From: Deltaproteobacteria bacterium
Lineage (GTDB): Bacteria > Desulfobacterota > Binatia > UBA9968
DNA length: 60,002 bases
Assembly (NCBI GenBank): GCA_005879605.1
Contig: VBKE01000007.1
Span: 11,302 to 71,303 of the forward strand
Direction: 5' to 3'
A model generated the notes under the pieces. That model had not been told where the DNA came from. It did no database searches and saw only the letters and a list, made by a program, of their open reading frames with translations. Positions 9,406-18,194 of this stretch are shown here, piece by piece. Position 1 is the first letter of the stretch, and every line of letters begins with the position of its first letter. The translations under genes and the position numbers were made by a program.

Positions 9406-9987
9406 ATGTTAGAGCGAAAAAGGAGTCTACTCTTGGGTTCGAGTTTTCTGTCATTTGCCGTTTTGGCCGCGTGCGGGAGCCCGGCAAACCCGCCGCCGCC
9501 CAAGTGGACAGTTGAAAATCCCAGCGCTTCGACCGGAGGGTCGCAAGCCTCGGCGCAAAAACCATCTAGCGCTTCGAAGCCGGACAGCGCTTCCCAATCT
9601 AGTCTTGACGCGTTGCGTAGCGGGCAGGCGGCTGCATCGGGCCCTCTAAAGGATGCCTACTTCGCGTTCGATAGCTACGACCTTTCCGAGGAGGCGCGGA
9701 CCACACTCAAAGCCAATGCGGAGTGGTTGAAAGCCAATCCCGCAGCTCAAGTGCAGATCGAAGGTCACTGCGATGAGCGTGGGACCAATGAATATAACAT
9801 GGCGCTCGGCGTCAAACGTGCTCAGGCGGCGCTGGATTATTTGAAGACGCTGGGAATCGCCGGCGAGCGCTTGTCTACCATAAGCTACGGTGAAGAGGTT
9901 CCGGTTTGCACTGAGCACACCGAAGATTGCTGGGCGAAGAACCGCCATGATCGTTTTGTGATTATGTCCGCGAAACCGACGTCGTGA
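9406..9987 (+). CDS. pal: Peptidoglycan-associated lipoprotein (Pal), OmpA family
   Basis: A 193-residue outer-membrane lipoprotein that tethers the outer membrane to peptidoglycan. The signal peptide ends in the lipobox LAAC with C23 as the lipidated residue. A Ser/Ala/Pro-rich linker spans about 24-80. The OmpA-like domain (about 80-190) contains AYFAFDSYDLSEEA, IEGHCDERGTNEYN with the peptidoglycan-binding Asp and Arg, and a terminal NRHDRFVI. A good ribosome site (AAAGGAGCTGACG) precedes the ATG. The tol genes are not beside it, which is unusual but not rare. A strong terminator follows at 10107. Confidence 0.93.
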   Translation: MLERKRSLLLGSSFLSFAVLAACGSPANPPPPKWTVENPSASTGGSQASAQKPSSASKPDSASQSSLDALRSGQAAASGPLKDAYFAFDSYDLSEEARTTLKANAEWLKANPAAQVQIEGHCDERGTNEYNMALGVKRAQAALDYLKTLGIAGERLSTISYGEEVPVCTEHTEDCWAKNRHDRFVIMSAKPTS

Positions 9988-10300
9988 TTGTAACGCATAA
10001 GATCAAAAACTTTCTTTGGGTCGGCTTTTGCTTGACGGAGTTTAGAGAACCAACGTAACTGTCTCGAGCGAGGCAATCCTTGATATTTCCGTCGTAACAA
10101 TTATCTGGGCCCGGTCCTCATGACCGGGCCTTTTTGTTCCCGGCAATTATTTGAACCCCGATTGCATCGCCGTTAGGCCGGGCGGCGGTTTCCAGGCGCG
10201 GACGGGCTACCGTCCGGAATAGCTTCGCGACCTGGAAAGATTCTCTGAAGACAGGTTGAACGGCGAGACTTCGTTTTAGCGGCCGTGCTATATTTTATCT
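9988..10300 (+). other. Intergenic region: terminator and putative -10
   Basis: No gene seen. It contains the Pal terminator (10107-10136) and a TATATT box at 10289-10294 immediately before the next start codon. Confidence 0.6.
10107..10136 (+). terminator. Rho-independent terminator of pal
   Basis: The stem ggcccggtc (10108-10116) pairs perfectly with gaccgggcc (10122-10130), followed by TTTTTG. Confidence 0.9.
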
Positions 10301-10301
10301 G
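10289..10301 (+). promoter_or_regulatory. -10 box suggesting a leaderless start
   Basis: TATATT at 10289-10294 sits 6 bp before the GTG at 10301, and no Shine-Dalgarno is visible. Transcription could begin at or very near the start codon. The -35 is weak. Confidence 0.4.
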
Positions 10302-11239
10302 TGGGTGATTGGTACTCATGGCGAGATCAGAAGTTTTCACGGCGAGAATTGTTGCGGCTTTTTTTAAGCGCGAGTGTGCTGGCGTTTGGCCGCGTTAGCA
10401 TGGCTGCTACAGGTTTACTACGACGTCCCATCCCCCGAACCGGAGAATGGTTGCCGGTTGTCGGTCTCGGCACCTGGCAGACTTTCGATGTTGGTTCAGC
10501 GGAATCCGAGCGCGCGCCGCGGCGTGAGGTCATCCGCGAATTCGTGCGGCTCGGCGGTAGCGTCGTGGATTCCTCGCCCATGTACGGGCGATCTGAGAAC
10601 GTCGTCGGCGATCTCACGACTGAGCTCGATGCGCGTCAGAGACTTTTCCTTGCGACCAAAGTGTGGACCAGTGGGCGCGAGGCGGGTATCCGCCAGATGG
10701 AGCAGTCGTTCAAGCGCCTGCGCACGGAGCGCATGGATCTGATGCAGATTCATAATCTGGTGGATTGGCGCACTCAGCTCGTTACGTTGAGACAGTGGAA
10801 AGAGCAGGGCAAGATTCGCTATATTGGCGTGACACATTATACCGAAAGCGCATACGACGAGCTCGCCCGCGTGCTTCAAGCCGAAGCGCTTGATTTCGTG
10901 CAGCTCAACTACTCCATTGCCGAACGCGCTGCCGAGCGACGATTATTGCCGCTGGCGGCCGAGCGGCACATAGCAGTGCTGGTGAACCGGCCATTCGCGC
11001 AAGCGGATCTGTTCAGCAAGGTGCGCGGCAAACCGCTGCCCCGCTGGGCCGGGGAAATCGGTTGCGCGAGTTGGGCGCAGTTCTTTCTCAAGTTTGTGAT
11101 CTCGCACCCGGCGGTCACCTGCGCCATCCCAGGAACCAGCAGGGTTCAACATTTGGTGGACAACTTGCAGGCGGGCGTCGGTCCGCTTCCCGACGAGGCG
11201 ATGCGCGAACGCATGGCGCGCGCGGTTGCCGAGCTTTGA
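10301..11239 (+). CDS. Aldo/keto reductase with Tat-like N-terminus
   Basis: A 312-residue NAD(P)H-dependent oxidoreductase. The N-terminus carries a twin-arginine-like SRRELLRLFL (13-22) followed by a hydrophobic segment and an Ala-rich cleavage region, so the enzyme is probably exported folded. The AKR core begins about residue 48 (VVGLGTWQTF). The tetrad is visible as the Asp and Tyr of VVDSSPMYGRSE, the Lys of FLATKVW and the His of LMQIHN. A late AIPGTSRVQHLVDN segment is the usual cofactor loop. The start is GTG without a ribosome site, with a -10 box directly upstream. Natural substrate unknown. Confidence 0.88.
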   Translation: MGDWYSWRDQKFSRRELLRLFLSASVLAFGRVSMAATGLLRRPIPRTGEWLPVVGLGTWQTFDVGSAESERAPRREVIREFVRLGGSVVDSSPMYGRSENVVGDLTTELDARQRLFLATKVWTSGREAGIRQMEQSFKRLRTERMDLMQIHNLVDWRTQLVTLRQWKEQGKIRYIGVTHYTESAYDELARVLQAEALDFVQLNYSIAERAAERRLLPLAAERHIAVLVNRPFAQADLFSKVRGKPLPRWAGEIGCASWAQFFLKFVISHPAVTCAIPGTSRVQHLVDNLQAGVGPLPDEAMRERMARAVAEL

Positions 11240-11287
11240 AGTCTCCGCGGCGAGGAGCGATGCGGGCTTTGCATGCTGATTTCGACC

Positions 11288-12259
11288 TCAATCATCATTG
11301 AAAAGATCGACCGTCTCGGGAGCGAAAAGTTCGCTCACTTCGAAACGTCGCTCGGTGAGGCCCTGCTCGTAGGAGTAGAGCGTAGCTGCTTCCAACGTGG
11401 GAAGATTCTTCTTCACGCCGTACGAATAAAAGTCATCGCCCATAGTCTGGCGCGCATACTCAAGATCTAAATTTAGCCATGGCAGCGGGTATAGACTTTC
11501 TTTGAGTCTCTCGAGAGAGTGTTGCTTTGCCGCCTCAAATGCCTTGCAAAGAGCGGTCGCGAGCTGCGGGTACCGATCGTAGACCGCGCGGCGAATCACC
11601 ACGACGTGCATGATGGGAAAGATCTTGGTTTGGCGGTAGTACTCCGCTTCCGCATCCCGAGCATTCGAGAAAAGACGCCGGATGACGGGCGATCCTCGTC
11701 TAAAGCCTCGCGGCGCCGATGTAACGGCTACGGCATCGAGGTTGCCCGCCTCAAGCAGATCATCGAGGGTCTGATCTTTTTCGATGTTATCGACGCGAAT
11801 GTCCGCTGGCGTCTTGATCGACAGGTGCTCGGACCGGCGCCGGAACCAGTGAATGTCTGCCGGTAAGACATTGTGCTGGTGCTGGAGCATGCCACGAATG
11901 AAGAGCAAGGCCGTCATCGAGTAATCCGCTATGCCCACCCGCTTGCCGATCAGGTCGCGCGGCTCTCGTATGCCGGCATTGGCATTGATCCAAATATAAG
12001 AATGACGAAACATGCGAGAGGGGAAAACCGGGATCGCGACGAATCTTGTATCGCCTCGCCCACAGGCGATCATGTAGTTGGATAACGACATCTCGGAGGC
12101 GTCAAACTCTTCGTCGTGGAGCATGCGCAGAAAAATTTGCGACGGCGGCGATATGGAGACCAATTTAAGTTCGAAACCCGCCGCCGTTACCGCGCCGTCC
12201 CGCAGCGCTCGCGTTTGATCGTAGTCTTGGCAGGCAAGAGTTATCTCAGGTCCGGGCAT
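11288..12259 (-). CDS. Binding protein of the 4,5-dihydroxyphthalate decarboxylase-like family
   Basis: 323 residues with no signal peptide. The segments LACQDYDQTRAL, DEEFDASEMSLSNY, AIPVFPSRMFRHSYI and REPRDLIGKRVGI match proteins annotated as 4,5-dihydroxyphthalate decarboxylase, which share the periplasmic-binding-protein type 2 fold. Whether this one is a decarboxylase or a ligand binder is unknown; no other phthalate pathway gene is in the window. The ATG follows AAGGAGAGGAAG. It is convergent with the aldo/keto reductase and divergent from the next NMT1-type binding protein, with the shared intergenic region holding a palindromic operator. Confidence 0.85.
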   Translation of the reverse strand: MPGPEITLACQDYDQTRALRDGAVTAAGFELKLVSISPPSQIFLRMLHDEEFDASEMSLSNYMIACGRGDTRFVAIPVFPSRMFRHSYIWINANAGIREPRDLIGKRVGIADYSMTALLFIRGMLQHQHNVLPADIHWFRRRSEHLSIKTPADIRVDNIEKDQTLDDLLEAGNLDAVAVTSAPRGFRRGSPVIRRLFSNARDAEAEYYRQTKIFPIMHVVVIRRAVYDRYPQLATALCKAFEAAKQHSLERLKESLYPLPWLNLDLEYARQTMGDDFYSYGVKKNLPTLEAATLYSYEQGLTERRFEVSELFAPETVDLFNDD

Positions 12260-12440
12260 CTTCCTCTCCTTGGGAATTTATCTCGCGATGAACGATTCAA
12301 GCGATCATTCTGTTAGCAGAAAAATCGCTAACAAGATAGCTCCGGCAATTTTTGAGACTGATTTTGCTTTCAGCGGTCCCACTCATTCTTTCGCCCACGG
12401 CCTAGCGGAAATTTCGCCATTTGTTTTGGCGCGACTCAGA

Positions 12441-12470
12441 TTGACACCGAAATATCGCCGGCGATATAAA
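12441..12470 (+). promoter_or_regulatory. Sigma70 promoter of the second NMT1-type binding protein
   Basis: TTGACA at 12441-12446, an 18-bp spacer, and TATAAA at 12465-12470, 55 bp upstream of the start codon at 12525. Confidence 0.75.
12452..12467. promoter_or_regulatory. Perfect 16-bp palindrome in the promoter spacer (operator)
   Basis: atatcgccggcgatat at 12452-12467 is a perfect palindrome. It fills the spacer and overlaps the first three bases of the -10 box, the usual position for a dimeric repressor site. Confidence 0.65.
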
Positions 12471-12524
12471 TTGCCCATTTCTTTCTTCTAAGATGAGAGC
12501 GCTTTCACTCAAGGAGAACGGCTG

Positions 12525-13514
12525 ATGTCTACAATGCTGTTGCGGCTATGGATGCTGATCGTCGTCTGTGCGTTGTTCGTAAAACCGATCTTCGCTCAAG
12601 AGCGCATGCGCATCGCCTGGGCGGGAAGCACTCCTTCCAACACGCCGATCTGGGTCGCCGACCAAAAAGGCTTCTTCAAGAAAAACGGGCTCAATGCGCA
12701 AGTCATCGCCATTAGCGCGAGCACCATCGTCATTCAAGCTTTGCTCACCGGCGAGGTGGATTTCATCATTGCTCCTTCGGCAACACTGGTAACATCCCGG
12801 CTGGCGGGCGCCGACACGATCATGGTCTCAACCAATTTGCCTTTGTTCATCGACCATATCGTCTCGCTTGACGACATTAGAACCGTCGAACAGCTCAAAG
12901 GCAAAACCGGCGGAGTGAACCGCTTGGGCACGACATCGGATATGACCTTGCGTCTCGCTTTGCGCCGCCTCGGCGTCGATCCCGAAAAGGAAACTAAGAT
13001 CATCGCCACAGGAGAAAATCCGCAGCGGCTGGCAGCCCTATCACGCAATATTACTCAATTCACACTCCTTGGAGAACCGCTGGTAAGAGAGGCGGAGAAG
13101 ATGGGTTTTAGAGACCTGATCGATATCGGGACGCTCAAGATTCCCTATCACGTGAACGCTGTTGTCACACGTGAAAAGACGGTGAAGGAGCGACGAGCAC
13201 TGGTCGCCAAAGTCGTGCGGGCATTCACCGAAGCGCTTCATTACATCAAGACCCATAAGGAAGAGACCAAAGCACTCATCGGAAAGAATCTCAAGACCAA
13301 TGACCCGGAGGGCTTGGAGCGGGCTTACCAAGCTTACAATGCCGCCTTTCCCGAGATTCCCTATCCAAACGCCGAAGGGGTAAAAACCCTGCTCGATGAC
13401 ATAGCGCCACGGACTCCCAAGGCCGCGACCGCCGATCCGAAGAGTTTCGTTGATCCAAGCCTCGTCCAAGAACTGGAATCGTCCGGTTTTATCAAGCAGC
13501 TATATAAACGGTAG
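12525..13514 (+). CDS. ABC transporter substrate-binding protein, NMT1/TauA-SsuA type
   Basis: 329 residues. The signal peptide spans about 1-24 (cleavage near IFA|QER). The mature protein starts with RIAWAGSTPSNTPIWVADQKGFFKK, a family hallmark, followed by LLTGEVDF and a later IPYHVNAVVTREK. It is likely to deliver a sulfonate-like, pyrimidine-like or aromatic ligand to an ABC importer. A Shine-Dalgarno AAGGAGAACGG precedes the ATG. The gene has its own promoter with an embedded palindromic operator, so it is probably ligand-regulated. The TAG stop lies inside a REP-like palindrome. No transporter partner adjoins it. Confidence 0.9.
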   Translation: MSTMLLRLWMLIVVCALFVKPIFAQERMRIAWAGSTPSNTPIWVADQKGFFKKNGLNAQVIAISASTIVIQALLTGEVDFIIAPSATLVTSRLAGADTIMVSTNLPLFIDHIVSLDDIRTVEQLKGKTGGVNRLGTTSDMTLRLALRRLGVDPEKETKIIATGENPQRLAALSRNITQFTLLGEPLVREAEKMGFRDLIDIGTLKIPYHVNAVVTREKTVKERRALVAKVVRAFTEALHYIKTHKEETKALIGKNLKTNDPEGLERAYQAYNAAFPEIPYPNAEGVKTLLDDIAPRTPKAATADPKSFVDPSLVQELESSGFIKQLYKR

Positions 13515-13533
13515 GGGCGACCGGTCGCCCTAC
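13511..13533. repeat. REP-like short palindrome overlapping a stop codon
   Basis: A 23-nt imperfect palindrome with core gcgaccggtcgc flanked by gtaggg and cctac, overlapping the TAG stop of the preceding gene. Palindromes of this type are dispersed in many environmental genomes. Confidence 0.55.
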
Positions 13534-13673
13534 AACCGCAGAACGCGCATGATTGGGTAGCGCAGGATTAATCTCTTTAGCTCAATTTCGCGCAGCTTGC
13601 TGCGTAAAAGTTCTTTAAACAGACCGGCGTTATTTGTTTGCATTGGGAGGTTTGCAGTGACAAAAGGGGCTTT

Positions 13674-14270
13674 ATGTGGCGCTGGTCCTACGTCCTTTGG
13701 TTCTTATCATTCGTCCTTCCCCTTCTTTCCCAAACGGCTTTTGCCGAAGTCCAGCGCTTCCGTTTAGATGCGAACGAAAGCCAAATCACCGCGAAGGTCA
13801 ACGATCCGTTCGGCAACGTCGTAAACGGCGCGTTGCGGGTTCGCCAGGGAGAAGCGCGGGGCGATCTTGATCGGTTGGCGGAGACCGGTGCGGTCAACCT
13901 CGTGATAGATGCCGAGAGTTACAACAGCAACATCGGACTTAGGAATCAAGACGTTCAGGAATATTACCTGGAAGTTAAGCAGTACCCTGTCATTCGATTC
14001 GACAGCACCGCAGTTCAAAAAAGCGAGCGACCCCAGTCTCCCAAGGAGCCGTTCCAGATCACACTCAAAGGACGCCTTGAACTCCATGGAGTTCAAAAAG
14101 AAGTGATCGTCCCACTTCGATTGCTTTATCAGACGGACAAGATCATTGCGCAGGGCAGCTTTCGATTCTCGTTGGAGGAGTTCAATATCTCGGTCCCGCG
14201 CCTGTTTTTTCTGAAGTCGGGAAATCAGGTGGACGTGGATTTCCGCATCGTCGGCGAACGCCAACCCTAA
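13674..14270 (+). CDS. YceI family periplasmic protein
   Basis: 198 residues. The start MWRWSYVLWF at 13674 is chosen because AAAAGGGG lies just upstream and it begins a good signal peptide (cleavage near AFA|EVQ); the frame is open 12 codons earlier from a TTG. The mature part matches the YceI lipocalin-like barrel: a first strand FRLDANESQITAKV, a central segment listing excluded intermediates (VQEYYLEVKQYPVIRFDS), LKGRLELHGVQKEV and a late FNISVPRLFFLKSGNQVDVDF. YceI proteins bind polyisoprenoids or similar lipids; the role here is unknown. The NTPase gene follows 18 bp downstream. Confidence 0.88.
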   Translation: MWRWSYVLWFLSFVLPLLSQTAFAEVQRFRLDANESQITAKVNDPFGNVVNGALRVRQGEARGDLDRLAETGAVNLVIDAESYNSNIGLRNQDVQEYYLEVKQYPVIRFDSTAVQKSERPQSPKEPFQITLKGRLELHGVQKEVIVPLRLLYQTDKIIAQGSFRFSLEEFNISVPRLFFLKSGNQVDVDFRIVGERQP

Positions 14271-14288
14271 AAAGGCGGCACTGAGCGA

Positions 14289-14816
14289 ATGATGAGACTG
14301 TTTTTGACCGGAAGTCCGGGCGTCGGAAAGACCACGCTGATTCGCGTCGTTATCGCGCGGTTGGAAGAAGTCACCTGCGCCGGCTTTTATACCGAAGAAA
14401 AAAGACAAAGAGGACAAAGAGTCGGCTTCAGGATCGTTACCTTGAGCGGCCGAGAGGGGACCCTTGCCTCGGTGGGAAGAAAAGAGCCCACGCTCGGCAG
14501 ATACTCGATCCACGTCGAAGAATTTGAAAGGATGGCCTTACCCGATCTCGATCCCGGCACAACCCCAGCGGAACTCTATGTGATCGACGAGATCGGCAAG
14601 ATGGAGCTTTTATCTCGTGAATTCAGAAGCCGCATCATCGATCTCCTCGCCCAGCCTACGAATCTTCTCGCCACAATCGCGAAAAAGGGCAAGGGGTTTA
14701 TAGAGCAGATCAAAGATAGAAACGACATCGAACTGGTCGAGGTCACGCGAAAAAACCGCGACCAGTTACCGGACGAGATAGAGCACAAGATCAAAACAGA
14801 GCTGGGAAAACTCTAA
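14289..14816 (+). CDS. Nucleoside-triphosphatase of the THEP1 family
   Basis: 175 residues. Walker A is GSPGVGKTT at 8-16; CAGFYTEEKR near 30 and GFRIV are typical of THEP1; Walker B is LYVIDEIGKME near 96-106. THEP1 proteins hydrolyse NTPs slowly in vitro and their cellular role is poorly defined. Two ATGs in tandem at 14289 and 14292 leave the exact start uncertain. It is cotranscribed with the YceI gene. Confidence 0.9.
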   Translation: MMRLFLTGSPGVGKTTLIRVVIARLEEVTCAGFYTEEKRQRGQRVGFRIVTLSGREGTLASVGRKEPTLGRYSIHVEEFERMALPDLDPGTTPAELYVIDEIGKMELLSREFRSRIIDLLAQPTNLLATIAKKGKGFIEQIKDRNDIELVEVTRKNRDQLPDEIEHKIKTELGKL

Positions 14817-14872
14817 AGCAAATCACAGGCACATCGCTACGGACTCCCGTAAGTTTTACGAAAAGAATTTCT

Positions 14873-15880
14873 TCACTCCCAGCCGTAAAGCTTTTTGGCA
14901 TTTTCGCCGAGAAATTTTCCCTTCGACTCTTCCGAGATATCCTTCCGACCGTGGATCGTAGAAACAACATAGGGAAACATGCCGTCCCAATGAGGATAAT
15001 CAGAGGCAAAAAGAATCTTATCGTCGCCGATCCGATCGATCACATAGGGCAAGGTGCTCTCCTCGGGCTCAGCCGCGTAGAACCAATTGCCTCGGGTCAT
15101 ATATTCACTCGGTTTCGCCTTGAGCAACGGAGCTTCAGACTGCCGCTTCTCCCACTCTTCATCCATCCTGTCCATCCAGTAGGGAACCCATCCACACCCG
15201 CACTCGAGAAAAGCGATCCGCAGCTTGGGAAATTTTTCCGGCACTCCGCCATAGGCCAGCGCAGCGCAGTCGATTAGCGTCTCGAAGGGCCGGCCTATGG
15301 TGTGAGCAAACAAGAAAGTGTCGAAGCGGATCTCGCCCGCAGGTCCCTGCCTCGAATTGTGGACCAAAAGAGGCGCATTCAGTCGCTGCAGCTCTTCATA
15401 AATCGGCCAGAAGATCGGTGTGCCGAGATGCTCCTTCATGCCGAACGAAGCAACAGCGATGCCGGCCAGGCCAAGCTTGGTAATGGCACGATTGACCTCG
15501 GCGACTGCGGCCGGGACATCCTGAAACGGGACGAGACCGATCCCCTTAAGTCGCGGGCTCTCTTTACAAACGCTGGCGATCCAATCATTGTAGCCGCGGC
15601 AATAAGCGGCGGCGTAGTCCTTCTCTGGACTTTGTGTGATGGCAAAGCCGGTGGTAGGAAAGAGAACGGACACTTCGATTCCTTCCGTGTCCATATCCCG
15701 GAGTCGCGTTGGCACATCGGTAATGTTCATGCCCAGTTTGCCGTACATGCTGGCATCCCATTTGTCCCTGGCTAGAAGGGAGCCTTGTCTTCGGCAATAG
15801 GGTTCTTCCATAAAGGCTCGAATGTCCGTATCGCGGTCCAGGACGTGGCCATCAGCATCAATGATCTTTGCGTTTTGCAT
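14873..15880 (-). CDS. Metal-dependent amidohydrolase (amidohydrolase_2 / ACMSD-like TIM barrel)
   Basis: 335 residues. The N-terminal DADGHV (8-13) replaces the usual DxHxH with DxDGH, as in many amidohydrolase_2 members. LLVHNSR supplies a barrel histidine and FASDYPHWD near 295-305 supplies the catalytic Asp. The C-terminus, GENAKKLYGW, is the family ending. These enzymes catalyse decarboxylation or hydrolysis of aromatic or lactone substrates; the substrate here is unknown. The ribosome site GGAGGAGTT is directly before the ATG. Convergent with the THEP1 gene. Confidence 0.88.
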   Translation of the reverse strand: MQNAKIIDADGHVLDRDTDIRAFMEEPYCRRQGSLLARDKWDASMYGKLGMNITDVPTRLRDMDTEGIEVSVLFPTTGFAITQSPEKDYAAAYCRGYNDWIASVCKESPRLKGIGLVPFQDVPAAVAEVNRAITKLGLAGIAVASFGMKEHLGTPIFWPIYEELQRLNAPLLVHNSRQGPAGEIRFDTFLFAHTIGRPFETLIDCAALAYGGVPEKFPKLRIAFLECGCGWVPYWMDRMDEEWEKRQSEAPLLKAKPSEYMTRGNWFYAAEPEESTLPYVIDRIGDDKILFASDYPHWDGMFPYVVSTIHGRKDISEESKGKFLGENAKKLYGWE

Positions 15881-16254
15881 AACTCCTCCCTGAACTGTAT
15901 GGCTCGATCACTTTTTCACCATTTACTGTCTCAAGAGAAGCAGGCCCGCGCAGGATTGACCGCAGAATTCAATCGGAAACTTCGCCGGCCACTCTCGTCA
16001 CCCGCTTATCACAGCGTCCTTTGAAAGGTCAATGCTTCCGCGCGTTCATTCTATTCGTCTCCGGTAGCCAGGCAAGGTCTAGCCAGAGTGGCTGAAATTG
16101 AGGGGATTGCTCTTTGATCCAGGAGGTCGAGGGAATTGTCGAGACGCGGAAGTGTTCGTAAGGGCTCGAGCGGGAGTTAAACTAAATAAAGAGGGAATAT
16201 CGCAACGACGCCGGAGCGATGGAGATTTAGCCCGGACGATTTTTCCTTAGATCA

Positions 16255-16710
16255 ATGATTATTCTTTTTTGTGGCATTCCGGGCTCAGGTAAAACGACCA
16301 TAGCAAAGATTGTGGCCGAGCGGCTCGCTACTTTAGGCCAGGTGCAGTTGTTGAGTTCGGACAAGCTCAAAACGCCGGTGTACCGGAAATTGTTTAGAGC
16401 GCTTGCGCCGGATGAAAAAAGAGCGGAATTCATGATTTTAGACGCCACGTTTTACAAAAAGGAATCGCGCCGGCAAGTGAGAGCCCTGGCACGGGGCGAG
16501 AAGGTCGTAACCGTTTATCTCGATTGCTCATTGGAAGTCGCTCTTCAGCGCAATCGAACGCGGCAACCGAATATCTCAGAAAGAGCCGTCCACATCATCT
16601 TTCATCAAATGGAGCCGCCGGAGAATCCGAGCCTGAGAATCGACACGGCAACAACGAGCGCTGCGGCCGCCGCCGGGAAGATAGGCGAGTTCATTCAAGA
16701 TCAAAGTTGA
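16255..16710 (+). CDS. Small P-loop kinase-like ATPase (AAA_33 / adenylylsulfate-kinase-like)
   Basis: 151 residues. Walker A is GIPGSGKTT at 7-15, followed by LLSSDKLK (an acidic substrate-site region) and MILDATFYKK, as in kinases of the APS-kinase/chloramphenicol-phosphotransferase class. A lid-like RNRTRQPNISERAV follows near residue 100. The substrate is unknown; sulfate assimilation genes are not nearby. No clear ribosome site precedes the ATG at 16255. Confidence 0.8.
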   Translation: MIILFCGIPGSGKTTIAKIVAERLATLGQVQLLSSDKLKTPVYRKLFRALAPDEKRAEFMILDATFYKKESRRQVRALARGEKVVTVYLDCSLEVALQRNRTRQPNISERAVHIIFHQMEPPENPSLRIDTATTSAAAAAGKIGEFIQDQS

Positions 16711-16770
16711 TGCGTCTGGTTGGGCCGTTGCTGCTCGGGAGAAAAGCATCTAGCCTACGCGCATCGCAGG

Positions 16771-17067
16771 TTACTTTTCCGGCTCCTGCTGAGGTTGACT
16801 CTCGGTGATGTCTTCTTCATCTATATCGCCATAAGGCCAAGGAAGGCCGAGATCGAGGAATTGGCGTTTTAGGCGTTCTAGCATCTGAATCCGAGAATCA
16901 AAACTCCCACCCTTAAACACGCCGTCGTGGCAGTGATATTCTTTGCGTTCCTTATCGTAATGACACCCGTAGGCATCGAGCTCTCCCTCACGCGCGTGCG
17001 CGAGAACCGGAGCGACGAGGATTAAAAGCAAGCTGATCGCCGTATGAAGAAAAGCCTGACTCATCAT
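16771..17067 (-). CDS. YHYH domain-containing secreted protein
   Basis: 98 residues. The signal peptide spans about 1-26 (cleavage near AHA|REG). The mature protein contains GCHYDKERKEYHCHDG, the YHYH-type metal-binding-like motif, and then a charged tail ending in a Gln/Glu/Pro-rich stretch. The function of this domain is not established. It is divergent from no close neighbour and lies tail-to-tail with the kinase gene. Confidence 0.75.
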   Translation of the reverse strand: MMSQAFLHTAISLLLILVAPVLAHAREGELDAYGCHYDKERKEYHCHDGVFKGGSFDSRIQMLERLKRQFLDLGLPWPYGDIDEEDITESQPQQEPEK

Positions 17068-17132
17068 CTATCTCGCTCGACAGCAAAAATGAAACGGGCT
17101 GGCCGCTTTATCTTGCATGCGAAATTTCGTCT

Positions 17133-17711
17133 TTATGCCGAGAGTTTTTCGATCTCACCGACGACGCGCTCCAATTCCTCGATCAAAGGGGCGAGAGCCG
17201 TGCCTGCTGCCGCCTGCTTGAAAGCGTCGACAAGCGATTTGTAATACCAGAGCGTGCCCTCTTTTCCGCCGTTGAATCTATCCCAAAGATTCTCGCCCAG
17301 CGCCCGGTAATCACCGAGAATCGCGCGCGCGTTGTGTAGTTTATCCGCAGCCGAAACTAAAAGGATAGAAGGCGAGGCATGAGAGAGGCGGGCGATGTAT
17401 TGCTCCTTCCGCTCTTTCCACGGCGGCTTGGGAATGACTTCGGCGTCCGTGCAGCCATCGACTATCGAGACCACCGCATCGCCGAATCGACGCCGGATCT
17501 CTTCCCGCGTGTCTGCTCCGCCCTGGTCTTCTACAGCGTCGTGTAGCAAAGCCGCAATTGTCTCGACTTCGTTCCCGCCGTGCTCCAGCACGATGCCAGC
17601 AACACCAAGAAGATGAGAAACGTAAGGAATCGTTGTTCCCTTGCGAATTTGCTTTGCGTGAAGTCGGGCTGAATAAACCAAGGCGTCCTCGAAGCGCTGT
17701 GACAGAATCAA
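17133..17711 (-). CDS. HD-domain hydrolase (SpoT/Mesh1-like)
   Basis: 192 residues. The HD-domain pattern is clear: the first histidine in LHAKQIRKGT, YVSHLLGVAGI, AALLHDAVED (HD pair) and a late LVSAADKLHNAR. This order matches stand-alone (p)ppGpp-hydrolase-like or guanosine polyphosphate pyrophosphohydrolase proteins. Activity on ppGpp is an inference. The start is TTG at 17711, spaced 7 bp from AGGAG. Confidence 0.88.
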   Translation of the reverse strand: MILSQRFEDALVYSARLHAKQIRKGTTIPYVSHLLGVAGIVLEHGGNEVETIAALLHDAVEDQGGADTREEIRRRFGDAVVSIVDGCTDAEVIPKPPWKERKEQYIARLSHASPSILLVSAADKLHNARAILGDYRALGENLWDRFNGGKEGTLWYYKSLVDAFKQAAAGTALAPLIEELERVVGEIEKLSA

Positions 17712-18194
17712 TGCTTATCTCCTAACCAAATTCCGGGCGGCAAATTCACTCAGGCAAACGTTTTTAGTTTTCAGATCTTGGCTCTCTTGTCTAACTCGAA
17801 AGCCGAGACTCAAAACTCCAGCGGCACGAGCAGCTTCTACCACGGCTTTGCTGACAATAGCAACGAAATATAAGCCTACCTCGCGGGGTGTCGGAAGAGA
17901 TTACGACATTACTTTTGGTAAGATTTATAAAGTCTCCGGGGCATCAAGGTGACGATTTCTCATTTTTGGAATTACGGAAATCTAAGAGAGATATTCAGAT
18001 CGGTAGAGCGCACTGTTGCACCGTAATCTCACTGCCCAACTTTGCAAAGCGCTACAGATGCTGGGAAGGATTCGCGGCTTCAAGCCCAGCCGAGGATGGG
18101 CATAAGCGGGATGAACCGATCCGGAAATTTCGATGGTCCGCGTACCGCGCGTTTGGACCGATACAGGTTGGTTTTTAGGCGCTGCGGTCCGGAA
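17712..18194. other. Intergenic, no gene recognised
   Basis: Open frames here lack ribosome sites and recognisable protein character. I see no RNA gene or repeat. Confidence 0.5.

Noticed and set aside
17888..18178. 96-codon plus-strand frame
   Set aside because: GTG start without ribosome site and no protein-like segment.
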